Origin: Flavobacteriales bacterium
GTDB lineage: Bacteria; Bacteroidota; Bacteroidia; Flavobacteriales_F; PHOS-HE28
Length of the DNA: 64,000 nt
Direction of reading: 5' to 3'
NCBI GenBank assembly: GCA_016716605.1
Contig: JADJWA010000001.1
Span: 1,860,001-1,924,000, forward strand
Shown: piece after piece, positions 55,134-63,865 of the stretch
Position numbering within the stretch: position 1 is the first letter of the stretch
Layout: every line of letters starts with the position of its first letter
Translations under genes and position numbers: made by a program
The notes under the pieces: model-generated
Told to the model about the DNA's origin: nothing
The model's input: only the letters and a program-made list of their open reading frames with translations
The model's database searches: none

Positions 55134-57812
55134 CTAGCGCACCACGAATCGGCCGATGTGCTGCGATTGATCGCCACCGAACGAAGCGAGGAGCAGGTAA
55201 TGCCCGCTTTCGAGGCCATTCAACGGCATGGTCACGGCCTGCTGTCCAGCGGCAACAGTGGATCGGTGCTCGCGGACGAGCCGGCCGCTTGAGTCGAGGA
55301 TGCGGAGATGAGCCAGCATGTCGGTCTCGGCGTCGATCGCCACGCTGATCTGGTCCTCGGCCGGGTTCGGGAAGAGACCACCGACGAATGATCCATAGCG
55401 GTTCGCCACGGCCACCACCTCGCTCAGTTCGCTGCTGCCATCAGTATCGATCATCTTCAGCCGGTAGTAATTGAAGCCGGGCAGGGGTTGGGCATCGAGG
55501 AAGTCATAGGCAATGCTGCTGGCGGAGCTGCCCGCAGCGGTCACTTGGCCGATCTGCTGGTAAGCGCCGGTCTGGTCCTGCCGTTCCACCACGAAATGCG
55601 AGGTGCCGGACTCCGAAGCGGTGAGCCAATCGAGCCGGATGCCCTCGGGCACCGGTGCCCCTAACAGGCTCACGAGCTGCACCGGGAGCAGATTGCAATC
55701 GAGGCTGGCGCCATCGGTGAGCTGCCAGGTGAGGTCGAAGGCAAGGCCGCTCTGGCTCCAGTTGCTGATGTAGAGCAGGTAGAATTCACCGGTGCTCACC
55801 GGCATCAGCGTTGACCACTTATTCCCGGATGCATTCTCAGAGGGATTCGTTCCTGCGGAGGAGAGGCCGGTATCGCCGGGATCCCCGCTGTAATTGCAGC
55901 GCACCGGCGTGGCCATAGGCGGGCAGCTCAGCGTAACGAAAGGACCCCAGATGGCGAAGTCATAATCGTCGGCCGGATCGTTCGGCGAGATCGTGAACCC
56001 GACCGTGCCGCCCGCAGAGGGCGTGAAGCTGTACCAGGAGCCTTGGCGCTCATTCGAGCCGAGGCAACCGCGCGAGTGCAGATGCAGGTCGGCCGTGAGT
56101 CCGGTGTTCGTTGGATTGTCGCTGATCTGCTGGGCGCCGCAGATGGCCGTTCGCCCGTAGCAGTCGCTCGTGCTGGGCGTGGCTGATTGGCAATCGACCG
56201 TGCCCACATAACGAAGGCCGGTGCCTGGTGTTGGGCCATCGGAATAGACCGGGCCATGGATCATTTGCAGCACGTATCGGATTTCTCCCTGGTTCCCGCC
56301 GACTGAATTGTAAGTCAGCTGGATGGACTGTCCGATGGTTGCTGTGATGTAGGCCACATCACGATCGGCGTTGGTATTGGTGTAGCTCACCGCGGGCCCT
56401 GCACCGATCTGGATGCTGACGTTGCTGCCGCCCCAGCCATCGCCTTGGGAGTCGTACATGTGCAAGGCATAGGCGCAATTTCCGGTGCCGGGGGCCGTGA
56501 AGGCGCACAAGTTGAAGGTGCCAGTGCCGCCGCCATTGTTCCAAGCGCGCACGTAATACACGGTGCCCGCACTCAGTTCAAGAGGAGTAAGGGTGATGAA
56601 GGGCATGTTGCCGGGTCCGGTCGCATTGTCGCAAACCACGAGCGACAGGGAGCCGCTGCAGACGGTTGCACTGTATACCGCCAGGCCGATGTTGTTGAGC
56701 GTTCCAGCCGTGCTGCGCAAGGTCACCAATCCGGAGGCGGGTGCAGTGAATTTGAACCAAACATCGCCGCCAGAGTAGCCAGCGCAGCCTGGGTCAGGGA
56801 TCCCAGAGGTGTTGGTCGCATTAACGTTGGTGTAATTGATTAGTGTGCAACTCGTTCCCGGTGAAAGGTCAATCGCGCCGCAAGGGTTGTCATTCGCCGG
56901 CGGAGGTGGTGGTTCAATCGCGCAGATGTTGAAGGTCCCGCTTGCCCCGCCGTAGCCCCAGACACGCACATAGTATGTAGCCCCCGGAACAAGGCCGCCA
57001 GCGGAGATCCTGCTGAAAAACCCGAGACCGCTCGCATCGTCGTTGCAGTCAATCAGTGCCATGCCCGTCGAACAAGTGGCGGCGCTGTACAGGGCCATTC
57101 CGGTGTCGCCCAGGCCACCGCTGCTGCTGGTCTGCAAGGTGATCGCCCCAACCGCCGGGGCCACGAAAGTGAACCAGACATCACCGCCCACGTAGTTCGC
57201 GCAGCCCGGGGCAGGGATGCCTGCCGAAGCGGTGGCATTGAGGTTCGATGAAGTGATGTTGGTGCATGACGTGTTCGTTGTCAGCGCGGTTGCCGAGCAA
57301 GGCTCGTCGTTCGCGGGAGGCACGGGGCTCCAGATGCAGAGGCGGCCATCCATGCCGCTGTTGTCGTTGTGGCGTTGGATCCGGATCATGTAATCCGTTC
57401 CGGGCGTGGTGGCCAGGCCGGTGATCACCGCGTTGTTGCCATTGCCGCCCGAGTTCACACAGGCCACTTGGCTGAGGCCGGCTGTACAGGTCCCTGTGTA
57501 CACATGCATGATCGGCCGGTGGTTGTTGTCCGGGTCGAAGGTGATGTTCGTGGTGGTGTAGGTTGCCGTGAACCAGCCCCACGCCTCATCATAGTTGCCG
57601 CCGGTGCATCCGGATGCCGTGTAGGTGGCGGAGAAGGATCCCGGCTTATTGAAGTCGTTGAAGGTGCAGGAGGTGCCTACCGGGTACTCATTCCCGGCGT
57701 TGTAGCCGCAGGTATTCGTGGCGGTTTGCGCGCCGCTCGTGTCCGAGATGGTGATAGCCAGGCCGATGAGGGCGCCGCGCAGCACTTTGGGTAGTGTGAT
57801 CGAGGTGCTCAT
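55134..57812 (-). CDS. Modular T9SS surface protein
   Basis: 892 residues. Signal peptide ALIGLAITISDTSGAQ; N-domain with TCGYNAGNEYPVGTSCTFND; two PPNDxPC modules (VGGDVWFTFVAPAVGAITLQ, GATYYVRVWGYGGASGTFNI); a GDGW module (LHMYDSQGDGWGGSNVSIQI); the NERQGSWYSFTPSAGGTVGF...DYDFAIWGPFVTL module; and a T9SS sorting domain ending GLESGHYLLLASFGGDQSQH. Overlaps the small partner gene by ATGA, so the pair is translationally coupled. No enzyme motif seen; role inferred as adhesion or matrix. Confidence 0.87.
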   Translation of the reverse strand: MSTSITLPKVLRGALIGLAITISDTSGAQTATNTCGYNAGNEYPVGTSCTFNDFNKPGSFSATYTASGCTGGNYDEAWGWFTATYTTTNITFDPDNNHRPIMHVYTGTCTAGLSQVACVNSGGNGNNAVITGLATTPGTDYMIRIQRHNDNSGMDGRLCIWSPVPPANDEPCSATALTTNTSCTNITSSNLNATASAGIPAPGCANYVGGDVWFTFVAPAVGAITLQTSSSGGLGDTGMALYSAATCSTGMALIDCNDDASGLGFFSRISAGGLVPGATYYVRVWGYGGASGTFNICAIEPPPPPANDNPCGAIDLSPGTSCTLINYTNVNATNTSGIPDPGCAGYSGGDVWFKFTAPASGLVTLRSTAGTLNNIGLAVYSATVCSGSLSLVVCDNATGPGNMPFITLTPLELSAGTVYYVRAWNNGGGTGTFNLCAFTAPGTGNCAYALHMYDSQGDGWGGSNVSIQIGAGPAVSYTNTNADRDVAYITATIGQSIQLTYNSVGGNQGEIRYVLQMIHGPVYSDGPTPGTGLRYVGTVDCQSATPSTSDCYGRTAICGAQQISDNPTNTGLTADLHLHSRGCLGSNERQGSWYSFTPSAGGTVGFTISPNDPADDYDFAIWGPFVTLSCPPMATPVRCNYSGDPGDTGLSSAGTNPSENASGNKWSTLMPVSTGEFYLLYISNWSQSGLAFDLTWQLTDGASLDCNLLPVQLVSLLGAPVPEGIRLDWLTASESGTSHFVVERQDQTGAYQQIGQVTAAGSSASSIAYDFLDAQPLPGFNYYRLKMIDTDGSSELSEVVAVANRYGSFVGGLFPNPAEDQISVAIDAETDMLAHLRILDSSGRLVREHRSTVAAGQQAVTMPLNGLESGHYLLLASFGGDQSQHIGRFVVR

Positions 57813-58153
57813 TGGTTCTCGGATTTTGGGTCGATCCGGTTCGAGCGCGGCGCGAGCCCCACGCCCATGCCTGCGGCGAGGTTGAGCACTTGCTGCGGAT
57901 CGATCGGTTGATAGGCCAGGATCTTCATCGAGCGCGAAGGCCGGTCGATGTTCACCTTCATGCGCGGGTCGAAGCCTGAGACGGCCTCCAAGAAGAGCTT
58001 CTCATCATAGGCGCTCAGGGCAGCGGTGAGGCTGAACTGGTAGCGGTGCTCTTCTTCAGTGAACGCTTCGGCTCCCTGCGCCTTGGAGTCGGCTGAGAAC
58101 AAGAGGGCGAACGCCATCGGCACCAGCCCTGTCCATGGTTTCCATGTGCTCAT
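57809..58153 (-). CDS. Small exported protein, partner 3
   Basis: 114 residues; signal peptide LVPMAFALLFSADSKAQG. Residues 35-100 have the same strand-helix pattern as partners 1 and 2 (HRYQFSLTAALSAYDEKLFL, FDPRMKVNIDRPSRSMKILA, then IDPQQVLNLAAGMGVGL), but the TGD/RY tail is absent. Similarity to the other two is at the level of pattern rather than clear identity. Coupled by ATGA to the surface protein gene at 55134. Confidence 0.68.
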   Translation of the reverse strand: MSTWKPWTGLVPMAFALLFSADSKAQGAEAFTEEEHRYQFSLTAALSAYDEKLFLEAVSGFDPRMKVNIDRPSRSMKILAYQPIDPQQVLNLAAGMGVGLAPRSNRIDPKSENQ

Positions 58154-58273
58154 TTCGGTCCGTATTGGGCCTGGCGGAGTAGGCCAAGCCGGGCCGCTTC
58201 AACGGATCCGACGAAAAGCGGTTACAGGCGGACCAACGGATTGTGCGCCGACAAGTGGAAGGGAACGGCCGGC

Positions 58274-59503
58274 CTAACTCGGTTCGGCCACTGCCGCGTG
58301 GGCGGCTGCGGGCTTGCCCGGGTATGCCGACAGCGCTTGGCGAAGGCAATCGACCGCCAGTTTCAGCTGCGGCTGTTCCAGCACATACGCCAGACGCACC
58401 TGCCTTCGGCCCGATTCCGGATCCGCATAGAAGCCGGTGGCGGGGGCCATCATCACGGTGTGCCCTTCATGGCTGAAGGATTCGAGCAGCCATTGGCAGA
58501 AGGCATCACTGTCGTCGATGGGCAATTCGGCCACACAGTAGAAGGCGCCCTTGGGCTTGGGGCAGCGCACGCCGGGGATGGTGTTCAGGCCATCGACCAG
58601 GATGTCGCGCCGCTGCACGTATTCGGCCACCACATCGTCGAAGTACTTCTTCGGGGTGCGCAATGCGGCTTCACTGGCCAATTGCCCGAAGGTGGGCGGG
58701 CTCAGGCGCGCTTGCGCGAACTTCAGCGCGGTGGCGAGCAGCTCGGCGTTGCGCGTGATGAAGGCGCCCACACGGGCGCCGCACATGCTGTAGCGCTTGC
58801 TCACGCTGTCGATGAGCACCGCGTGCTGATCGAGGCCGTCGAGCTCCAGCGCGCTCACATGCCTGGCGCCATCGTAGCAGAACTCGCGGTACACCTCGTC
58901 GGCGAAGAGGAACAGGTCGTGCTTCAGCACGATGCTGCGAAGGGTCTCCAATTCGGCGCGGCTGTACAGGTAGCCGGTGGGGTTGCCCGGATTGCAGATC
59001 AGGATGCCCTTGGTGCGCGGGGTGATCAGGGATTCGAAGGCTTGGATCGGCGGCAGCGCGAAGCCATCGTCAATGGAGCAGCGTACGGGAACGACCTTCA
59101 CGCCGGCGCTCACCGCGAAGCTGTTGTAGTTGGCGTAGTATGGTTCCGGGATGATCACCTCATCACCCGGCTCGAAGCAGCTCATCATGCCGAAGAGCAG
59201 GGCTTCGCTGCCGCCGTTGGTTACGATGATCTGCTCGTGCGTGACCGTGATGCCGTGCCCTGCGTAATAGTCGGCCAGCCCTTTCCGGTAACTCTCGTAC
59301 CCAGCGCTGTGGCTGTACTCGATCACGGTGCGGTCCAGCTTGCGCATGGCATCCAGGGCCACGTCGGGCGTTGCGATGTCCGGCTGCCCGATGTTCAGGT
59401 GGATGACCTGTACGCCGCGCTTCTTGGCCGCCTCGGCATAGGGCACGAGCTTGCGGATGGGCGATGGCGGCATCAATCGGCCTTTGGACGAAATGGCAGG
59501 CAT
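58274..59503 (-). CDS. Pyridoxal-phosphate aminotransferase
   Basis: 409 residues from the ATG at 59503 (MPAISSKGRLMPPSPIRKLV, the family start); 59539 and a TTG at 59548 are longer options. Fold type I motifs: VIHLNIGQPDIATPDVALDA, IVTNGGSEALLFGMMSCFEP, ICNPGNPTGYLYSRAEL, FADEVYREFCYDGA and Lys in LIDSVSKRYSMCGARVGAFI. Related to the aspartate/prephenate-type enzymes but distinct from the AspC-like one at 40.2 kb. Exact substrate cannot be assigned. Confidence 0.88.
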   Translation of the reverse strand: MPAISSKGRLMPPSPIRKLVPYAEAAKKRGVQVIHLNIGQPDIATPDVALDAMRKLDRTVIEYSHSAGYESYRKGLADYYAGHGITVTHEQIIVTNGGSEALLFGMMSCFEPGDEVIIPEPYYANYNSFAVSAGVKVVPVRCSIDDGFALPPIQAFESLITPRTKGILICNPGNPTGYLYSRAELETLRSIVLKHDLFLFADEVYREFCYDGARHVSALELDGLDQHAVLIDSVSKRYSMCGARVGAFITRNAELLATALKFAQARLSPPTFGQLASEAALRTPKKYFDDVVAEYVQRRDILVDGLNTIPGVRCPKPKGAFYCVAELPIDDSDAFCQWLLESFSHEGHTVMMAPATGFYADPESGRRQVRLAYVLEQPQLKLAVDCLRQALSAYPGKPAAAHAAVAEPS

Positions 59504-59552
59504 GGGCGTGGCGTTGGTTGCGCGGGCGAAGTTCGTCATGCGCCGCAAAGCA

Positions 59553-59580
59553 CGAAGCCCCTCCTTTCGGAAGGGCTTCG
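59553..59580 (-). terminator. Terminator-like hairpin
   Basis: A stem of 8 bp (CGAAGCCC / GGGCTTCG) extended by three pairs past one mismatch, loop TTTC, 19 bases after the stop of the DUF1573 gene at 59600 and followed on the minus strand by TGCTTTGCG. Confidence 0.6.
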
Positions 59581-59599
59581 CCTTAGTGGCGGGTTCAAT

Positions 59600-60001
59600 T
59601 CAATTCGGCGTGGCACCGTCCTCCGCGCCGCCCGAGACCATGCCTTTCACGCGCACGATCTTATCCGGTTCGTTCACGGCGTTGCTGGTGATGGTGACGC
59701 TCTTGTTGATCGGCCCGGTGCGCTTGGTATCGTAACGCACGGATACCGTGCTCTTCTGGCCAGGCGCGATCGGCGTGGTGTCGCACTTGGGGACCGTGCA
59801 GCCGCAAGAGCCCTTGCAGTTGGTGATGATCAGCGGGGCATCGCCCGTGTTGGTCACCAAGAAGGAGCATTCACCGTTCGCACCTTGCGCGATGGTGCCG
59901 TAGTCATGCACGTCCTTATCCACTTGGATCATCGGACCGGTCTGCGCGGCGCAGGCTGTTCCCAGCAGTGCTGCGAATGCGAATGGAAGGAGCTTCATCA
60001 T
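59600..60001 (-). CDS. DUF1573 exported protein, copy 2
   Basis: 133 residues; signal peptide LPFAFAALLGTACAAQTGP (a Cys is present but no clear lipobox). DUF1573 core: DKDVHDYGTIAQGANGECSF, VTNTGDAPLIITNCKGSCGC, CDTTPIAPGQKSTVSVRYDT and GPINKSVTITSNAVNEPDKI. This is an Ig-like fold common in Bacteroidota exported proteins. About 70 percent alike to the copy upstream; 18 bases apart. Confidence 0.88.
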   Translation of the reverse strand: MMKLLPFAFAALLGTACAAQTGPMIQVDKDVHDYGTIAQGANGECSFLVTNTGDAPLIITNCKGSCGCTVPKCDTTPIAPGQKSTVSVRYDTKRTGPINKSVTITSNAVNEPDKIVRVKGMVSGGAEDGATPN

Positions 60002-60019
60002 GGAGTTGGGGAAAGCGGA

Positions 60020-60481
60020 TCAATGCTTCTCAACAGGCGCCATTGGGCTGCTCTCCTTCACCGGCGAGGTGGGTGAAGCGGCCGATGCCTCGACCGTGCC
60101 GCGGATCGTCACGATCTTGCTCGGGGCGTTCACGGCATTGCTGGTGATGGTGACGCTCTTGTTGATGGGCCCTTGGCGGTTGGTGTCGTACTTCACGGTG
60201 ATGGTGCTCTTCTCGCCGGGCTTGATCGGGGTGGTGTCGCACTTGGGCACCGTACAGCCGCAGCTTCCCTGGCAATTGGTGATGATCAACGGAGCATCGC
60301 CCGTATTGGTCACGGTGAATTCGCAGGTGCCATTGGCGCCTTGCGGAATGGTGCCGTAGTCATGGCTGTCCTTGTCAACGCTGATCATGGGGCCGCTTCC
60401 GCCAACGGGCTTGGCGTTGGGCTGGGCGCTGGCGGCGATCACGGCTAGGCCGAATCCGAGAGAGAGTACGAGCTGCTTCAT
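60020..60481 (-). CDS. DUF1573 exported protein, copy 1
   Basis: 153 residues; signal peptide LVLSLGFGLAVIAASAQP. The same core as copy 2 (DKDSHDYGTIPQGANGTCEF, VTNTGDAPLIITNCQGSCGC, CDTTPIKPGEKSTITVKYDT, GPINKSVTITSNAVNAPSKI) with a longer Ser/Pro-rich tail. The two genes arose by tandem duplication. Function unknown; the Cys-rich loop SCGCTVPKCD is shared by the family. Confidence 0.88.
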   Translation of the reverse strand: MKQLVLSLGFGLAVIAASAQPNAKPVGGSGPMISVDKDSHDYGTIPQGANGTCEFTVTNTGDAPLIITNCQGSCGCTVPKCDTTPIKPGEKSTITVKYDTNRQGPINKSVTITSNAVNAPSKIVTIRGTVEASAASPTSPVKESSPMAPVEKH

Positions 60482-60590
60482 CGGTGTGAATGGTGTTTTT
60501 GTTTCGACGTTGGTACGCCAAAAGTGAGGGACCTTTCACGAGCCCCATCCCGCTTAACAGGACATTAACAGCCCAGGCAGCGGCAAGCGC

Positions 60591-62174
60591 TCAGCGTACC
60601 TTCAGCAGGTTGCGCACCTGCTGGTTCCCCTCGTTCTGCAGGCGAGCGTAATAGACGCCTGCGGGCATGTCGCCCAGATCCACGTCGATCCGGTAGCTGC
60701 CTTGGGGCATGAGCTGGTTCATGACGGTCTGCACCAATTGGCCCTGCTCATTGAAGACCTGGATCATGACCCGGCCGCCGTTGCTCACGTAATCAAGCGT
60801 GGTGCGTTCGGTGAAGGGATTCGGATAGGCGTTCAGCAGTTGATCACCGGCGCGCTGGTTGGCTTCGTGGATGCTGGTGCCCAGGCATCCCTCGGGATCG
60901 ATCAGCGCCAGGGGCTGGTAGGTGTTCAGCAGCACCGCATCGATGTCGTTCGGCTCCAAGCAGAACCAATCCTTGAGCACGCTCGCGTAAACGCTGCGGA
61001 AATCGTACTGCATGGCCAGATTGGTCTGGTAGGTGGCGTTGCTCGGGATCTGCGGATTGGTGCCCAGCATGCCTGGGATCACCTTGGTGCCGAAGAGGAA
61101 CATGGGCTGCGTGCTGCCGTGGTCGGTGCCGAGCGAGGCATTATCAACGATGCGCCGGCCGAATTCGCTGAACGTCATGCCCAGCACGCGGTCCTCGAGG
61201 CCCAACAGGCCCAGGTCGTCCTGGAAGGCATGGATCGAATCGCTCAGGCCTTGGAGCAGGTTCGCGTGATTGCCGATGCTAGGGTCATCCTGCTGAACCT
61301 GCTGGGCATGGGTATCGAACCCGCCGAGGCTCACCCAGTAGATCTTGGTCTTCAATCCCCCGCAGATCAGCTTGGCTACCACTTTAAGCGCTTGCGCGAG
61401 ACGAGCGCCAGGGGCATTGCCCGTGGGGTACAAGGTGCTCTGCACGCAGTTGGCGGATGCGGCCGCTTCGATCACATCGCCGTAGAGGTCCGTCTGACGC
61501 TGCACCTGGCGCACGAAATCGAGCTTGCCGCCATTGCATAGAGCACTCGGCGGATCCTGATAGATGTAGTTGGTGAGGTTGAGCGGATCATCGGTGCTGT
61601 TGATGGAAACACCCATGCTGAGCCCTTGGAACTGCAAGCCGAGGCCCACCGCTCCGCCCACCCGGATCGCGAGCGGATCAGGCATATCGTCGTTGGGGTA
61701 GCCTGCTGGATAGTTCGGGTACTCCTGATTGAGATAACGCCCCGTCCATCCGGAGTTCAGCAATTGATCGGCATTCGCGCCGGTCTCATAGATGTCGGTT
61801 GCGCGGAAGTGCGAGAAGTTCGGCTCTGGATAGCCCACCCCCTGCACGATGGCGAGCTTGCCGTCCTGCCAGAGGTCCTGCATACCGGTCATGGCGGGAT
61901 GCAGGCCCGTGCCGCCGAGGCCGGCCAGCGGCAGCACCTGCGGTTGCGGGATCAGCACATAGGGGCGCTTCACCGAGAGCACGCTGTACTGGTCGAGGGG
62001 GATCACGGTGTTCAGGCCGTCGTTGCCGCCAAAGAGTTGGATGATGACAAGCACGCGGTCATCGGCTGCCCGATTCTTCCAGAGGGCCTGCATCAAGGGG
62101 CTGCTGAAGCCCTGCACGGTGAAGCCGCCTACGGTGGCTGCCGAAGAGGTGCGGAGGAATTGCCTGCGGTTCAT
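60591..62174 (-). CDS. DUF1501 protein with twin-arginine signal and T9SS-like tail
   Basis: 527 residues from the ATG at 62174. The N-terminus NRRQFLRTSSAATVGGF is a twin-arginine signal, as usual for DUF1501 (sulfatase-like fold) proteins: VLVIIQLFGGNDGLNTVIPL, FSHFRATDIYETGA, VSLGGFDTHAQQVQQDDPSI, TFSEFGRRIVDNASLGTDHG. The last 80 residues (LLNAYPNPFTERTTLDYV...GVYYARLQNEGNQQVRNLLK) match a T9SS sorting domain. Paired with DUF1800 20 bases upstream. Confidence 0.9.
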   Translation of the reverse strand: MNRRQFLRTSSAATVGGFTVQGFSSPLMQALWKNRAADDRVLVIIQLFGGNDGLNTVIPLDQYSVLSVKRPYVLIPQPQVLPLAGLGGTGLHPAMTGMQDLWQDGKLAIVQGVGYPEPNFSHFRATDIYETGANADQLLNSGWTGRYLNQEYPNYPAGYPNDDMPDPLAIRVGGAVGLGLQFQGLSMGVSINSTDDPLNLTNYIYQDPPSALCNGGKLDFVRQVQRQTDLYGDVIEAAASANCVQSTLYPTGNAPGARLAQALKVVAKLICGGLKTKIYWVSLGGFDTHAQQVQQDDPSIGNHANLLQGLSDSIHAFQDDLGLLGLEDRVLGMTFSEFGRRIVDNASLGTDHGSTQPMFLFGTKVIPGMLGTNPQIPSNATYQTNLAMQYDFRSVYASVLKDWFCLEPNDIDAVLLNTYQPLALIDPEGCLGTSIHEANQRAGDQLLNAYPNPFTERTTLDYVSNGGRVMIQVFNEQGQLVQTVMNQLMPQGSYRIDVDLGDMPAGVYYARLQNEGNQQVRNLLKVR

Positions 62175-62194
62175 GCGGTTGGTGTTGCGGCGGT

Positions 62195-63865
62195 TCAGTG
62201 CATCTGGGTCTCTGCGGCCTTGGCCATGTCGAGGAAGAGCAGCTGCAGCAGGGTGGGCACCAGCTGGGCGGTCATGTCGGTGGTATTCGGGTCCTGCACA
62301 TAGAGCTCGTACGCGTCCGTCCAATAGCTGTCCGTGATCTGACCGAGCAGCAGATAGCTGATCTTCAACTGGGTGCGCACCAATAGGCTCACCGGTATGG
62401 CAAAGAGCAGTTCGGCCGCATCCACCACCAAGGTGTTCGGGTCGTAGGGATCCGTGAATTGCCCCACCAACGAAACGAAGTTCACCTTGAATTCGAGGTT
62501 CGCGCTCTGCGGCTCATAAGTGCCTGCCGGTGTTGAGAAGCCGGCGTACATGATCCCTTGGATCGTGTTGGTGCGCGCCGGGTACGTGGCGGTATCGAGC
62601 CAGAGGTCGTCGTAGGCTGGGTACTGGTAGTAGGCTGACCAGCCTGCCACGTTGGGCGGTTGGTGCAGTTGCTGGCCGCAATAGGCCATCAGATAGTACA
62701 CATCGCGCCAGACCATGTGCTGCGCTTCGAGCTGCGTGGGCGCAGGCATGGGCACTTCCAGCTTGCGCACCGCGCCGACCACCCAGTCGGCGGGGCTCAT
62801 GATCATGCAGGCCTGCACGTTCGCGCTGAAGAAATGGTCGCTCGTGAGCAGGGCTTCCATCACGATGCGCATCTGATCGGGAGCCGCCGCGTTGTCGCGG
62901 AAGATCTCGGCCAGCGGTTCAATGACGCTGGTCTCTGCGGAAGCATCGATCTCGCCATGCACGAAAAAGCGGTAGAGCTCCCGGCAGATGAATCTCGAGA
63001 CTTCCTCCTTCGCCATGATCATGTTGAGCAAGGCGTTCAGCTCGGCCTCGCCGCCGGGATCTCCGGCAACGCCTTGGATCACCGTGTTGTTGAAGAAGGC
63101 GCTGAACTGCTTGTCAGCGGTGACGTGCTGGCTCGGTCGATAGGCCACATAGGGCAGAACGATGTCGCCCAAGGCATCGGTCTCGCGAACGGTCCAGCCA
63201 GTCAGCACACGCGCGGCAGCCTGCACATCCTCTTCCGTGTAGCCGCTGCCTTCGCCCAGCGTGAAGAGCTCCATCAGCTCCCGCGCGTAGTTCTCATCGG
63301 GCGCTGCGGCGGTGTTCAGGTAGCCGTTCAGGTACACCAGCATCGCGCCATCGATCGTGATGTCGTGGATCAGTGTGCGGAAGTTCCCCAGGCATTGGGT
63401 GCGCAGCAACTGGTCGTACACATAGGTGAGCCGTGGATTGAAGATCGCGCCGAATTCCGTTGGCAGGTGGTTGTGCCAGAAGAGCGTCATCCGCTCGCGG
63501 ATGTTGCGGTCCTGGTGCACCATGAGCCCCGTCCGCCACCACAGGAAGCTCTGCAGGCGCGCACTGGTGAGCTCCGTGAGTTCCGTGTCATTGGCGCCGT
63601 AGCGCACGGTATCCACCCAGGTCTGTCCGAAGGGCACCTGCGGATCGAGCGCATTCGGGTCCGGGTTGCCGCCGTTGAGCCCCCAATACGCTTTGGTGGG
63701 CGGCGTGGTGTCGTTGGTGACGGTGAGCAGCGCATTCACCACCTGACTGAGGCTCTGCCCTTGGAAGTGGGCGAGGTCGGCGTTGGAGCAACCGAAGAGC
63801 GTGCGGCGCAGCAGGTGCTGCAGTTGCGGGCGACCGAAGGGGCCGGTGTACGGAGTCAGTGGCAT
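62195..63865 (-). CDS. DUF1800 protein
   Basis: 556 residues. Family motifs: QLQHLLRRTLFGCSNADLAH, the MTLFWHNHLPTEFG helix, RTLIHDITIDGAMLVYLNG, ENYARELMELFTLGEGSGYT, EDVQAAARVLTGWTV and ADWVVGAVRKLEVP. DUF1800 is nearly always next to DUF1501 and the two are thought to act together on an exported substrate; neither has a proven reaction. No clear Sec or Tat signal at this start, so export may depend on its partner. 135 bases upstream to the window edge hold no gene. Confidence 0.9.
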   Translation of the reverse strand: MPLTPYTGPFGRPQLQHLLRRTLFGCSNADLAHFQGQSLSQVVNALLTVTNDTTPPTKAYWGLNGGNPDPNALDPQVPFGQTWVDTVRYGANDTELTELTSARLQSFLWWRTGLMVHQDRNIRERMTLFWHNHLPTEFGAIFNPRLTYVYDQLLRTQCLGNFRTLIHDITIDGAMLVYLNGYLNTAAAPDENYARELMELFTLGEGSGYTEEDVQAAARVLTGWTVRETDALGDIVLPYVAYRPSQHVTADKQFSAFFNNTVIQGVAGDPGGEAELNALLNMIMAKEEVSRFICRELYRFFVHGEIDASAETSVIEPLAEIFRDNAAAPDQMRIVMEALLTSDHFFSANVQACMIMSPADWVVGAVRKLEVPMPAPTQLEAQHMVWRDVYYLMAYCGQQLHQPPNVAGWSAYYQYPAYDDLWLDTATYPARTNTIQGIMYAGFSTPAGTYEPQSANLEFKVNFVSLVGQFTDPYDPNTLVVDAAELLFAIPVSLLVRTQLKISYLLLGQITDSYWTDAYELYVQDPNTTDMTAQLVPTLLQLLFLDMAKAAETQMH

